Assembly (NCBI RefSeq): GCF_014873535.1
Contig: NZ_JADBEF010000001.1
Location: forward strand, 3,286,001-3,350,000
DNA length: 64,000 nucleotides
Direction: 5' to 3'
From: Nonomuraea africana
GTDB lineage: Bacteria; Actinomycetota; Actinomycetes; Streptosporangiales; Streptosporangiaceae
In this document: piece by piece, positions 23,513 to 32,082 of the stretch
How the letters are laid out: each line of letters begins with the position of its first letter
How positions within the stretch are numbered: the first letter of the stretch is position 1
The notes under the pieces: model-generated
Databases searched by the model: none
Seen by the model: the letters and a program-made list of their open reading frames with translations, nothing else
What the model was told of the DNA's origin: nothing
Translations under genes and position numbers: made by a program

Positions 23513-24670
23513 ATGTGGAGGAACCCGTCGCATCCGGACCGCCCGTTGCGGGCGCTGGTTCTGCCCCCGGGACCGCGGCTTTTCGCGGCGATCGAGGCCG
23601 CGCTGTCCGGCGAGGGACCCGCCGTCCTCCCCCTGTCTCCCGACCACTCCGAGGTCGCGCTGCGGACGCTGCGCCCGACGGAGATCGAGACCCCCGAAGG
23701 CGTACGGCAGGCCGGCGGCCCGGGCGTCCCCGGCGACGTCGCCGTCGTCATCGCCACCTCTGGCAGCACGGGCACCCCCAAGGGCGTCATGCTGACCGCC
23801 GCCGCGCTCAGGACCTCGGCCGCCTCCTCCCTGCGCCGTCTCGAGGCCTCCCCCGGCGACCGCTGGCTGTGCTGCCTGCCGCCCTCCCACGTCTCGGGCC
23901 TGCAGGTGCTGGTCAGGTCGCTGCTCAGCGGCACCGACCCGATCATCCACGAGCGTTTCGACCCCGCCGCCGTCGCCGTCTCCGGCGCCGAGCACGTCTC
24001 CCTGGTCCCCACCCAGCTGCACCGCCTCATGGAGCGCGGCGCCGATCTGAGCGTCTTCCGCACCATCCTGCTCGGCGGCGCCGCGGCCAGGCCCGGCCTG
24101 CTGGAGGCCGCGAGGGAGGCGGGGGCGAAGATCGTCACCACGTACGGCAGCAGCGAGACCAGCGGCGGCTGCGTGTACGACGGCCGCCCCCTTTACAATG
24201 TAGATCTCAAGATTCGCGACGACGGCCGGATCCTCGTCTCCGGGCCCGTCCTGTTCTCCGGCTATCGCTTCGGCGCGGCCGGGGCGCCCCTGGAGGGCGG
24301 CTGGTTCGTCACCTCCGACCTGGGCTCGATCGAGAGCGGCAGGCTCACGGTGCTCGGCCGCGCCGACGACGTCATCAACACCGGCGGCGAGAAGGTGGTG
24401 GCCGCCTCCGTCGCCGCGGTGCTCGCCCGCCACCCCGAGATCGCCGATGTGGCCGTCGTGGGCCGTCCCCATCCCGAATGGGGCGAGGCCGTGGTCGCCG
24501 TGATCGTCCCGCGGGATCCCGCCACCGTGCCGACCCTCGACCAGCTGCGCGCCTACTCCCGAGACCGGCTGCCCGCCTACGCCGCCCCGCGCGAACTGCG
24601 GCTCTTGTCCGCACTTCCACTGCTGCCGAATGGTAAAACCGATCTCGCCGCCCTTCGGACCGGAACCTGA
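23513..24670 (+). CDS. menE: o-Succinylbenzoate--CoA ligase (MenE)
   Basis: A 385-residue acyl-adenylating enzyme that activates o-succinylbenzoate with CoA. Motifs: the P-loop ATSGSTGTPKGVML, PPSHVSGLQVLVRSLL, TYGSSETSGGCVYDG, the hinge VLGRADDVINTGGEKV and the catalytic Lys near the end in LPNGKTDLAAL. Shorter than typical 450-500-residue ligases but normal for actinobacterial MenE. No ribosome site precedes the ATG; TAACCT lies 7 nt upstream, suggesting a leaderless transcript. Divergent from menCD, giving a complete OSB-to-OSB-CoA section. Confidence 0.92.
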   Translation: MWRNPSHPDRPLRALVLPPGPRLFAAIEAALSGEGPAVLPLSPDHSEVALRTLRPTEIETPEGVRQAGGPGVPGDVAVVIATSGSTGTPKGVMLTAAALRTSAASSLRRLEASPGDRWLCCLPPSHVSGLQVLVRSLLSGTDPIIHERFDPAAVAVSGAEHVSLVPTQLHRLMERGADLSVFRTILLGGAAARPGLLEAAREAGAKIVTTYGSSETSGGCVYDGRPLYNVDLKIRDDGRILVSGPVLFSGYRFGAAGAPLEGGWFVTSDLGSIESGRLTVLGRADDVINTGGEKVVAASVAAVLARHPEIADVAVVGRPHPEWGEAVVAVIVPRDPATVPTLDQLRAYSRDRLPAYAAPRELRLLSALPLLPNGKTDLAALRTGT

Positions 24671-24719
24671 GGCCCGCCGGATGCGTCTTATAGGAGCAGC
24701 TGGAAGTTAGGAGCCCTTC

Positions 24720-25028
24720 ATGAACCAACCCCGCAAGATGTGGGTGTCCGCGGCGGCTGTCGGCGTGATCGTCGTCGGCGGCGTCTCCGTCGCGGCGGCC
24801 GCTTCGGCGGGCAGGCTCGAGAAGGTGAGTCAGGAGACGAAAGTCGTGGTCACCCCGACACCGTCCAGCCGGCCCGCGGAAGGACAGGAACCAGACGAGG
24901 TCGTTTCCCACGAGGTCGGCCAGGACCCGCAGGAAGCCGCCGACTACTGGACGGAGACCCGCATGGAGGAGGCCGAACCGATGCCCATGCCGGAGGTGAA
25001 CGGCCAGCTCAACGACGTGGACGACTAG
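24720..25028 (+). CDS. Small membrane-anchored or secreted acidic protein
   Basis: A 102-residue protein with a lysine/arginine N-terminus and one hydrophobic stretch (about 8-30, [20 protein letters not shown]), then a hydrophilic acidic tail with TPTPSSRP and several Glu/Asp clusters. It is either a cleaved secretory protein (possible site after AAAAS) or a single-pass anchor. AGGAG lies 6 nt before the ATG and a textbook terminator follows, so it is a separate transcription unit between menE and the sigma factor. No family recognised. Confidence 0.7.
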   Translation: MNQPRKMWVSAAAVGVIVVGGVSVAAAASAGRLEKVSQETKVVVTPTPSSRPAEGQEPDEVVSHEVGQDPQEAADYWTETRMEEAEPMPMPEVNGQLNDVDD

Positions 25029-25043
25029 GGCGTCCATGCTCTT

Positions 25044-25080
25044 GGGGCGGCCGCCGAATCCGGCGGGCCGCCCCTTTTTT
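25044..25080 (+). terminator. Rho-independent terminator
   Basis: Arms GGGGCGGCC and GGCCGCCCC close a 13-nt loop and are followed by six T. It separates the small protein gene from the sigma factor. Confidence 0.88.
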
Positions 25081-25091
25081 CATCTGGCACG

Positions 25092-25116
25092 GGAACAAAA
25101 TGCGGCAGATGACGTT
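25092..25116 (+). promoter_or_regulatory. ECF-sigma-type promoter before the sigma-70 gene
   Basis: GGAAC (25092-25096) and CGTT (25113-25116) are separated by 16 bp, matching the GGAAC-N16/17-CGTT pattern of SigE/SigH/SigR promoters. It lies about 85 bp before the ATG. Stress-ECF control of sigB/hrdB-type genes is known in mycobacteria and Streptomyces. Confidence 0.5.
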
Positions 25117-25200
25117 ATTGATACTGGTGCGCCGAGCGGCCGACGCCGCCCCACCACAAACTTTCGACTGACTGCGACTCCGTATGGAGGAGGTGTCCTC

Positions 25201-26610
25201 ATGCCCCGAACCGCCGTGGCGACCTCGCCTGCCACCCTCGACCAGCTCCTTGACCGAGGGCGAGCTCAGGGTCACCTTTCCCTCGCGGAGCTGCGGGAGG
25301 CTTTTGCCGTAGCCGGGATCAGCCCCACCGAGGGACGTTCGATCCTGCGCGAGCTCACCGAGGCCGGGGTGAGCCTCGCCGCCGAGAACGAGCCCTCGCT
25401 CGGCAAGAAGGTCCCGGCCCCGAAGAAGGCGACCACCACGCGCAAGAAGACCGCTGCCACCAAGACCACCGGCAGCAAGACCACCGGCACCAAGACCGCC
25501 GCCAAGAGCGCCGCCGCCGCGACCGCCACGGCCGGCACCGCCGAGGCGGCCACGAAGACCGCCGACGAGGCCGCGCCGGTCGAGCAGGCCGACCAGCCCG
25601 CTCCCGACGAGGTCGACGCCCCCGAGGACCTCCAGCTGAACGCCGAGGACGCCGAGCTCGAGCAGGAGCAGGAGCAGCTCGACCTCGACGACAACCAGTC
25701 GGTGATGGGCGACTCCGTCCACACCTACCTCAAGTCGATCGGCCGCCGCACGCTGCTGACCGCCGCCCAGGAGGTCGACCTCGCCAGGCGGATCGAGGCG
25801 GGCCTGTACGCCGAGTACAAGCTCGACAGCGAGCCTGACCTCACCCCGGCCCGGCGCGCCGACCTGGAGATGGTGGTCGAGGACGGCAGGCGGGCCAAGG
25901 ACCACATGCTCGAGGCCAACCTGCGCCTGGTCGTCTCGGTGGCCAAGAAGTACACCGACCGCGGCATGGCCCTGCTCGACGTCGTGCAGGAGGGCAACCT
26001 CGGCCTCATCCGCGCGGTGGAGAAGTTCGACTACACCAAGGGCTTCAAGTTCTCGACGTATGCGATGTGGTGGATCAGGCAGGCCATCCAGCGTGGCTTC
26101 GCCGACTCGGCCCGCACGATCAGGCTGCCCGTCCACGTGCTGGAGATGCTGTCGAAGCTGTCGCGCATCGAGCGTGACATGCACCAGCGCCTCGGCCGTG
26201 AGCCCACGCCCGAGGAGCTGGCCGTCGAGCTCGACAAGACGCCCGACCAGATCGAGGAGCTGCTGCGCACCAGCCGCCAGCCCATCTCGCTCAACGCCAC
26301 GATCGGCGAGGACGGCGAGACCACGATCGGCGATCTGATCGAGGACGTCGACTCCCCCGAGGCGTCGGAGATCGTCGACCGCCAGCTGCTGGGCGACCAG
26401 CTGCGCGGCGTGCTCGACAACCTCTCGCCGCGCGAGGCGCGCATCATGGCACTGCGCTTCGGCCTGGTGGACGGCAAGCCGCACACCCTCGACGAGATCG
26501 GCAAGCACCTCGGTCTCACCCGTGAGCGGATCCGCCAACTGGAGAAGGAGTCCCTCTCCAAGCTGCGCCACCCGAGCAACACCCGCCCGCTGCTCGACTG
26601 GGCGAGCTGA
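25201..26610 (+). CDS. RNA polymerase sigma factor, RpoD/SigA family (group 1 or 2)
   Basis: A 469-residue sigma-70 protein. Residues 1-60 form a region 1.1-like helical domain, then a Lys/Thr/Ala-rich linker (about 65-125) and an acidic stretch. Region 1.2 begins at [12 protein letters not shown]. Region 2 carries [39 protein letters not shown] and [17 protein letters not shown]. Region 4 ends [20 protein letters not shown]. The stretch [20 protein letters not shown] and the C-terminal TRPLLDWAS differ from the usual TRAMADQARTIRIPVH and LRDYLD of HrdB/SigA, so a group 2 (SigB-like) role is possible. The ATG at 25201 follows GGAGGAGG; longer frame upstream is non-coding. Confidence 0.88.
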   Translation: MPRTAVATSPATLDQLLDRGRAQGHLSLAELREAFAVAGISPTEGRSILRELTEAGVSLAAENEPSLGKKVPAPKKATTTRKKTAATKTTGSKTTGTKTAAKSAAAATATAGTAEAATKTADEAAPVEQADQPAPDEVDAPEDLQLNAEDAELEQEQEQLDLDDNQSVMGDSVHTYLKSIGRRTLLTAAQEVDLARRIEAGLYAEYKLDSEPDLTPARRADLEMVVEDGRRAKDHMLEANLRLVVSVAKKYTDRGMALLDVVQEGNLGLIRAVEKFDYTKGFKFSTYAMWWIRQAIQRGFADSARTIRLPVHVLEMLSKLSRIERDMHQRLGREPTPEELAVELDKTPDQIEELLRTSRQPISLNATIGEDGETTIGDLIEDVDSPEASEIVDRQLLGDQLRGVLDNLSPREARIMALRFGLVDGKPHTLDEIGKHLGLTRERIRQLEKESLSKLRHPSNTRPLLDWAS

Positions 26611-26642
26611 CGAAGAGCCCCGGCCACGGCCGGGGCTCTTCG
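26611..26642. terminator. Bidirectional hairpin between sigma factor and APC permease
   Basis: Fifteen-base arms beginning CGAAGAGCCCCGGCC with a 2-nt loop, placed directly after the sigma stop and just before the convergent permease stop. Confidence 0.8.
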
Positions 26643-26645
26643 CGT

Positions 26646-28028
26646 TCAGTCGCCGGGCACGGGGTCGGGCAGGGTCCACCGCTCGCCCCTGCGCGGATGC
26701 AGGTAGAAGCGGTAGTAGAGCAGGCCGAGCCCCAGGATCGCCACCGTCACGCCCAGCGGCACCCAGTCCGAGACGATCGTCTCGTACGCCACGTAGGCCA
26801 TCGCCGCGAGCACCGCGACCGGCGCGAGCGGCCACAGCGGCATCCGGTAGGCCGCGCGATCGGTCAGTCCTCTGGCCCTGCCGACCAGGGCGGCCAGCGC
26901 GACCACGGCGTAGACCACCACCAGGTTGGCCCCCGTTGCGATGATCAGCGCGTCGAGCGGCACGAACACCGCCGCTACCACCGCCAGCGCGCCCATCACC
27001 AGCGTCGCCGCCACCGGCGTCCGCAGCCCGGGATGCACCCTGGCCAGCGGCCGGCCGATCACGTCGGGCCACGAGCCGTCCCTGGCCGCCGAGTACAGCA
27101 GCCGGCCCGCCTGGATCATGATGGCGATGACCGCGTTCACGATGGCCAGCGCGATCGCCAGGCTGACCACGGTGTCGACGACCCGGCCGCCACGGGAGAG
27201 CAGGAAGTGGCTCATCGGCGCGTCCGAGGCCAGCAGGCCGGCGAGATCAGGCGTGCCGAGGAGCACCGCGACCACGGGCACCAGTTCGGCGGTGACGGTG
27301 ACGGCGAGGGAGAACATGATCGCCCTGCCGATGGTCCGGCCCGCCTGCCTGGTCTCCTCGGCGAAGTAGACCGCCGTGCCGTACCCGTTGTAGGCGAACA
27401 GCGCGGTGGCGGTGTAGGTGGCGATGAGGCCCCACGAGGCGGCCTCCAGGCCGCTCGGGCCCGTGGTCTGCGGGGTCCACAGCACCGACAGCGGCTGCTC
27501 CACGTGGGCGAACCCGAGGACGGCGAGCACCACCAGCGCCAGCAGCTCCAGCAGCAGGAACAGGCCGGTCAGCCAGGCGTTGGCCCGGATGTTCAGGACC
27601 GCGACGAGCGTGGCCAGCACGACCACCGCGACACCCACCCAGGTGCCCGACAGGGCCTGCCAGACCAGGCCGAGGTAGTCGCCGGTGCCAAGGGCGATCA
27701 CCGCGACGATCAGCACGTTGCCCACCATGCTCAGGGCGAACATGGCGAACCCGAGGGGCCTGCCGAGGACGCGGGCGGCGAAGGCGTACTCGCCGCCCGT
27801 CACGGGATAGGCGCTGGACAGTTCCGCGTAACAGAAGGCCATGAAGACGCCCACCAGGGCGCCCAGGGCCAGCGCGACGGCGGAGGCGCCGCCGATTCCG
27901 GCGATGATGGCGGGGACGATGATGAACACGCTCGAGGCCGGGGTCACCGACGAGAGCGTGATGAGCACGTTCTCCTTGAAGGTCAGCGAGCGGGAGAGAT
28001 CCTGGGCGTACGTGGGGGGCGCGGCCAT
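26646..28028 (-). CDS. APC family amino-acid/polyamine permease
   Basis: A 460-residue transporter with about 12 membrane segments. The N-terminus shows the APC signature: SLTFKENVLITLSSVTPASS, then GALVGVFMAFCYAELSSAYP and VTGGEYAFAARVLG. It ends with a short Arg-rich cytoplasmic tail. Substrate unknown. It is divergent from a TetR gene followed by a P1-type aminopeptidase; two identical operators lie between them, so peptide or amino-acid release and uptake are probably co-controlled. ATG 28028 is chosen with GGGAT upstream; the longer frame overlaps the operators. Confidence 0.88.
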   Translation of the reverse strand: MAAPPTYAQDLSRSLTFKENVLITLSSVTPASSVFIIVPAIIAGIGGASAVALALGALVGVFMAFCYAELSSAYPVTGGEYAFAARVLGRPLGFAMFALSMVGNVLIVAVIALGTGDYLGLVWQALSGTWVGVAVVVLATLVAVLNIRANAWLTGLFLLLELLALVVLAVLGFAHVEQPLSVLWTPQTTGPSGLEAASWGLIATYTATALFAYNGYGTAVYFAEETRQAGRTIGRAIMFSLAVTVTAELVPVVAVLLGTPDLAGLLASDAPMSHFLLSRGGRVVDTVVSLAIALAIVNAVIAIMIQAGRLLYSAARDGSWPDVIGRPLARVHPGLRTPVAATLVMGALAVVAAVFVPLDALIIATGANLVVVYAVVALAALVGRARGLTDRAAYRMPLWPLAPVAVLAAMAYVAYETIVSDWVPLGVTVAILGLGLLYYRFYLHPRRGERWTLPDPVPGD

Positions 28029-28056
28029 GTGACATCCCTGATGCCGAGGTGAGTTC

Positions 28057-28128
28057 TTTGGCACGTCAGCCAAAATCATCACTATGCCGCATGTCAAGGC
28101 CCTTGCCACATTTGGCCAGGATGCCAAA
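28057..28128. promoter_or_regulatory. Pair of identical operators TTTGGC-N6-GCCAAA
   Basis: Site 1 is 28057-28074 and site 2 is 28111-28128; both have perfect TTTGGC/GCCAAA arms and a 6-bp spacer. Centres are 54 bp apart, about five helix turns, so two dimers could sit on the same face. They occupy the space between the APC permease and TetR starts. Confidence 0.75.
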
Positions 28129-28138
28129 GAATGGGGAT

Positions 28139-28750
28139 GTGGCCAGACCGAGAAACCAGGCGGCGCGACGCGAGCAGCTCGTCGCCGCCGCGACCAGAGC
28201 CGTGCGCAGGCACGGCCTGCACCAGGTGCGTGTGGCGGACATCGCCGACGAGGCGGGCGTGGCCAGGGGCTCGGTGCACTACTACTTCCGCGATCTCGAC
28301 GAGCTGCTGCGCAGCGTCTACCAGCAGGCCGGCGAGCGCTTCTACACCGCGAGGATGACGGCGGCGGCCGCGCTGCCCGACGCGCGGGACAAGCTGGTGG
28401 AGTCGATCGAGCACGGCCTGCCGGACGGCCCCGACGACGAGCTGGCGGTGGTCCTCTACGAGTTCTCGATGGTCAGGGACGACCCCGTCTTCAGCGCGCT
28501 GTCGCAGAGCCTGTATGACAGACAGGTGGCGATGTACGCGGCCATCCTGGAGGTCGGCGCGAGCCAGGGCCACTTCACCATGGCCGCGCCGGTCCTCGAC
28601 GTGGCCGCCAACCTCGTCGCCCTCGAGGACGCCTACGGCCTGCACATCGTCAGCCGCAACGCCTCGCTCCCCCGCGAACGCACCCTCGACCTGCTGCTGA
28701 GCTACGCACGCATCGCGACCCGATGCGAAGACCTGAGGAGATCCGGATGA
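28139..28750 (+). CDS. TetR family transcriptional regulator
   Basis: A 203-residue TetR protein: helix-turn-helix at about 8-55 (REQLVAAATRAVRRHGLHQV, ADIADEAGVARGSVHYYFRD) and a C-terminal ligand domain with DDELAVVLYEFSMVRDD, close to the BetI-type C-terminal domain. The GTG at 28139 is preferred over an ATG at 28121 because the latter lies inside an operator. Its stop overlaps the peptidase start (ATGA), so regulator and peptidase form one operon, divergent from the APC permease. Confidence 0.87.
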   Translation: MARPRNQAARREQLVAAATRAVRRHGLHQVRVADIADEAGVARGSVHYYFRDLDELLRSVYQQAGERFYTARMTAAAALPDARDKLVESIEHGLPDGPDDELAVVLYEFSMVRDDPVFSALSQSLYDRQVAMYAAILEVGASQGHFTMAAPVLDVAANLVALEDAYGLHIVSRNASLPRERTLDLLLSYARIATRCEDLRRSG

Positions 28751-29838
28751 GAGCCCGCGACCTGCCGATCACCCTGGACGGTCGTCCAGGGCGCTGGAAC
28801 GCGATCACCGACGTGCCCGGCGTCGAGGTCGGCTACGTGACGCTGACCGAGAGCGGCGCCCGCACCGGCGTGACCGCGATCCTGCCGAGGGGCAGGGCGG
28901 CCGTCGGCGTGCCGTGCGCCGCGGCCAGTCACTCGTTCAACGGCAACGGCGAGATGACCGGCACCACGTGGATCGAGGAGATCGGCGCGCTGACCCTGCC
29001 CGTCATGATCACCAACACGCACGCGGTGGGCACCGTGCACCGAGGCGTGGTCGACTGGGTGGCCGACCGCCATCCGGCGCTGGCCGCCCAGTGGCTGCTG
29101 CCCGTGGTCGCCGAGACCTGGGACGGCTATCTCAACGACATCAACGCCCCCCATGTCCGGCTCGAGCACGCCGCGCAGGCCATCGAGGCCGCCGCGACGG
29201 GCCCGGTGGCCGAGGGCAACGTCGGCGGCGGCACCGGCATGAACTGCTATGCGTACAAGGGCGGCTCGGGCACGGCCTCACGCCTGGTCGAGCACGGCTC
29301 CGACACCTACACCGTGGGCGTCTTCGCGCAGGCCAACTTCGGCAGCCGCCACGAGCTCACCATCGCGGGCCACAGGGTGGGCCACCGGCTGCTCGACGAC
29401 AATCCGATGGAGACCACGAACTGGTTCGCCCCCTCGGGCGCGGGCTCGGTCATCGTCGTCGTGGCGACGGACGCGCCGCTGCTGCCCGGCCAGTGCAAGT
29501 CGCTGGCCCGGCGGGTGCCGATGGGCCTGGCCCGCACGGGCACCACGGGCAGCCACTTCTCCGGCGACATCTTCCTGGCCTTCTCCACGGCCAACGAGGG
29601 CGCCCTGACCAGCGGCTTCACCGTCGCGGACGACTACCAGAGCCTGCGTTTCGTGCCCTGGGGCCGGATGGACCCCTACTACACCGCCGTGGTGCAGGCG
29701 GTGGAGGAGGCCGTGCTCAACGCCCTCATGGGGGCGGAGGAGATGACCGGCAGGAACGGGCACCGCTCGCCCGCCCTGCCGGTCGCCACGCTCATCGAGC
29801 TGCTGGAACAGGACGGGGCAGGCGCGGGATCCCGGTGA
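28747..29838 (+). CDS. P1 family (DmpA-like, S58) aminopeptidase
   Basis: A 363-residue self-processing N-terminal-nucleophile peptidase. Motifs: ITDVPGVEVGYVTL, SHSFNGNGEMTGTTWIEE, EGNVGGGTGMNCYAYKGGSG and QANFGSRHELTIAGHRVG. By analogy with DmpA the chain would be cut between Gly and Ser of NFGSR, freeing the Ser as nucleophile. Such enzymes release N-terminal D- or L-amino acids or beta-amino acids from peptides and amides. It is co-operonic with the TetR upstream; GAGGAG lies 6 nt before the ATG. Its last 47 bp overlap the convergent gene. Confidence 0.88.
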   Translation: MRARDLPITLDGRPGRWNAITDVPGVEVGYVTLTESGARTGVTAILPRGRAAVGVPCAAASHSFNGNGEMTGTTWIEEIGALTLPVMITNTHAVGTVHRGVVDWVADRHPALAAQWLLPVVAETWDGYLNDINAPHVRLEHAAQAIEAAATGPVAEGNVGGGTGMNCYAYKGGSGTASRLVEHGSDTYTVGVFAQANFGSRHELTIAGHRVGHRLLDDNPMETTNWFAPSGAGSVIVVVATDAPLLPGQCKSLARRVPMGLARTGTTGSHFSGDIFLAFSTANEGALTSGFTVADDYQSLRFVPWGRMDPYYTAVVQAVEEAVLNALMGAEEMTGRNGHRSPALPVATLIELLEQDGAGAGSR

Positions 29839-30190
29839 GCCGGTTCTCCTCGCGCAGCGTGCGCAGCCGGTCGACCTCGGCGGTCCACATGGCGCCCTTG
29901 GGCGTCGCCTTGGCCCTGCGGCGGGCGAGCCTGTCGTCGTAGGCCTTCACGCCGAACGTCGCCCGCTGGCCCGCCTCGGCGGCGCGCAGCGCGTCGGTGA
30001 GCGCCTTGTCGAAGTGGAGGCCGGCGGCGCGCAGCTCCATCTCGGGAGCGCCCGCGGCGCGCAGCTCGCGCACCACCGCCTCGGCCTGCCTGGCCTTCGC
30101 GAGCAGCTCAGGGAAGCTCTTGGAGATCTCCTGGTCGGCGTGGAAGCGCACCTCGGCCTCACGGCTCACACGCGGACGGAAAAACGCCAT
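29792..30190 (-). CDS. Hypothetical helical protein
   Basis: A 132-residue, highly charged protein, predicted mostly helical (FPELLAKARQAEAVVRELRA, ALTDALRAAEAGQRATFG) with coiled-coil character and a basic C-terminal half. No domain recognised. The ATG at 30190 follows AAGGGAG at good spacing; upstream open frame is the shadow of the divergent TetR gene. The last 47 bp overlap the P1 peptidase gene on the other strand. Confidence 0.65.
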   Translation of the reverse strand: MAFFRPRVSREAEVRFHADQEISKSFPELLAKARQAEAVVRELRAAGAPEMELRAAGLHFDKALTDALRAAEAGQRATFGVKAYDDRLARRRAKATPKGAMWTAEVDRLRTLREENRLTGIPRLPRPVPAAR

Positions 30191-30317
30191 CGGACAGCTC
30201 CCTTTCACTCGTTGCCAGCGGTAGCGTACGCGGTCCGCGGGTCGAACACCCACTCGGGGCGGACACGCCGGGGTGAAGAGGGTGACCGCCTTTACAAAGT
30301 ATGGCAAGCTGATCTCC

Positions 30318-30878
30318 ATGCCGGCCAAGCGACCGCCCGTCCCGCTGTCCCGCGAGCGCATCATCGACGCCGCACTCCACATCGCCGACGGCCAGGGCCT
30401 GCGCAGGCTGACCATGCGCAGGCTCGGCGACGCGCTCCAGGTGGAGGCCATGGCCATCTACCACCACCTGCCCCGCGGCAAGGAGGCGCTCATGGACGCG
30501 CTGGCCGAGCACGTCACCGCGATCCAGGTCGATCCGGCCACCACCTGGCAGGAGACGGCCAGGCTGTGGTGCAGGGCGCAGCGTGAGGCGCTCAGGGAGC
30601 ATCCGGGGGTGCTCGCGCTCGCGCTGACCAAACCTCCGAAGGGGGCCACGGCCATCGCCATCATGGAGCAGACTGAGCAACTGACCGACGCGGGGCTCAG
30701 CGACGCCGCCGAGGCCGTCCGCACCCTGCGGGCCTTCGTCTTCGGCAGCGTCGCGGTGGAGGTCCAGCAGTCGGGGTGGGCCGATCCCGAACGCGACACC
30801 TGGACCCGTCGCGACGACAGGGCCGACGCCGACTTCGAACGCGGCATGGAGGCGATGCTGCGGGGGCTGGGCGGGTAA
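30318..30878 (+). CDS. TetR family regulator (TetR_C-type)
   Basis: A 186-residue regulator: PLSRERIIDAALHIADGQGL, RRLTMRRLGDALQVEAMAIY and HHLPRGKEALMDAL form the DNA-binding domain, with the AIYHHLP pattern characteristic of the TetR/TetR_C_1 group. The C-terminal domain includes RAFVFGSVAVEVQQSG. CTTTACAAAG at 30290-30299 is a short inverted repeat just before the start and may be its operator. The target gene is not evident; the divergent 132-residue gene is the only near candidate. Confidence 0.85.
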   Translation: MPAKRPPVPLSRERIIDAALHIADGQGLRRLTMRRLGDALQVEAMAIYHHLPRGKEALMDALAEHVTAIQVDPATTWQETARLWCRAQREALREHPGVLALALTKPPKGATAIAIMEQTEQLTDAGLSDAAEAVRTLRAFVFGSVAVEVQQSGWADPERDTWTRRDDRADADFERGMEAMLRGLGG

Positions 30879-31118
30879 TCGAGGGTTTACCACTCCGTCG
30901 GCGTGTCGAAGTTGGACCGTTATCTTGCATAAGGCACCCTGTGTCATAGGTCACACGATCCGAACCACCCGGGGATCCTCCTTGAATCGTCCTAACGGGC
31001 TATGTCGGAAACTGTGACGCACGCCGCACACTTGGCGCAGAATACGAAACAGCCCGAGCCGCTCCCCCCGCCACTTCCAGGCATGGGAGCCCACCCAAGA
31101 GATATCGGAGGCACGCCG

Positions 31119-31316
31119 ATGTGCCCGCACGACCCGGCCTGTCCGGCTGCTGAGGCGCCCGACCGCGAGGCGGCACGCACCCTCGCGTCCCATCCCGAGC
31201 AGGGATGGAGCCTTCTGTGCAACGGTGTGGTCCTGTTCGAGGACACCGGGGAGCTGCTGCCCAGCGGTGACGTGATCGCCCCGCACCGGCCGCATCCCCT
31301 GGTCGGCGCAGCCTGA
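31119..31316 (+). CDS. DUF5999 family small protein
   Basis: A 65-residue protein beginning MCPHDPACPAAEAPDREAAR and ending in the conserved GWSLLCNGVVLFEDTGELLP and APHRP elements. This is a small actinobacterial family of unknown function with a Cys/His-rich N-terminus (CPHxPxCP), which might bind a metal. The ATG follows GGAGG at 8 nt; the longer upstream frame lacks conservation. The interval 30879-31118 holds its presumed promoter but nothing else I can assign. Confidence 0.8.
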   Translation: MCPHDPACPAAEAPDREAARTLASHPEQGWSLLCNGVVLFEDTGELLPSGDVIAPHRPHPLVGAA

Positions 31317-31320
31317 GCCC

Positions 31321-31911
31321 TCAGTAACGCCCCGCGAGCCAGTCGGCGACCACCTCGCCGACCTTCGCGGGGTCCTTCTTGAGATCGTGCCCCTCGCCCC
31401 GCAGCACAACCAGGCGTGCGGCGTCGGCGGCGTCGGGCACGCCGAAGGGATCCCGGTCCCCGTTCACCACCAGCACGTCGACCCCCGCGGCGCGCAGTTC
31501 GTCGGCGCGCGACTTCTCCGGCTTGCCCGGCGGGTGCAGCGGGAATGCCAGCGCCACCACCGCGTCGGCGCCCACCGCCCGAGCCGTACGGCAGGCCACC
31601 CTGGCCCCGTTGCTGCGGCCGCCCTGGACGATCGGGAGCCCGGGATGGCGCTCGCCCAGCTCCTTCAGCACCGCGATCCACGCCTCGTCCTGCCGCGCGG
31701 GCGAGCCGGGGGCCCTGGCCCCCGCCCTCCTGAACGGCTGCGTCACTCTGGCCACCGTGGCGCCCATCTCCAGCGCGGCCGCGCGGACGGCCAGCAGATC
31801 GGGCGCGTCGACCCCGCCCGCCGACCCGTGCGTGAGCACCAGCAGCAGCCTCGGCCCCGCGGCCACGTCGACCTCGGCCAGCGCCGCCCCCCGCGGCGTC
31901 ATGATCTCCAT
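31321..31911 (-). CDS. Alpha/beta hydrolase (KANL3/Tex30-like)
   Basis: A 196-residue alpha/beta hydrolase of the KANL3/Tex30 type. Visible: the oxyanion strand LVLTHGSAGGVDAPDL, the nucleophile elbow GGRSNGAR, the acid in VNGDRDPFG and the His in LRGEGHDLKKD. Substrate unknown. The ATG at 31911 is used; a second ATG three codons later has GGAG directly ahead. It is convergent with the DUF5999 gene, with 4 bp between the stops. Confidence 0.8.
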   Translation of the reverse strand: MEIMTPRGAALAEVDVAAGPRLLLVLTHGSAGGVDAPDLLAVRAAALEMGATVARVTQPFRRAGARAPGSPARQDEAWIAVLKELGERHPGLPIVQGGRSNGARVACRTARAVGADAVVALAFPLHPPGKPEKSRADELRAAGVDVLVVNGDRDPFGVPDAADAARLVVLRGEGHDLKKDPAKVGEVVADWLAGRY

Positions 31912-32082
31912 TCGTCCACGGTAGCCGGGGCCGGCCGGTCCGCCCGCACCGCCCCGCGGACGGCGCTCCAAAGCCCGGCCTCCCGGAAAACACGGCCTCT
32001 CGGAAAACACGGATCTTGAGAAGGACGGGTTTCGTTCCGGGGGAGGATGGCAGTGATCCCCAGGACGTGCGACATTGGCTGC

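Noticed and set aside
20888..24472. 1194-residue frame covering menD and most of menC/menE
   Set aside because: Only the last 550 residues match a family (MenD); the rest is the out-of-frame shadow of menC and menE.
30014..30586. 190-residue plus-strand frame spanning the hypothetical/TetR gap
   Set aside because: It runs through two recognised genes in wrong frames; composition is shadow-like.
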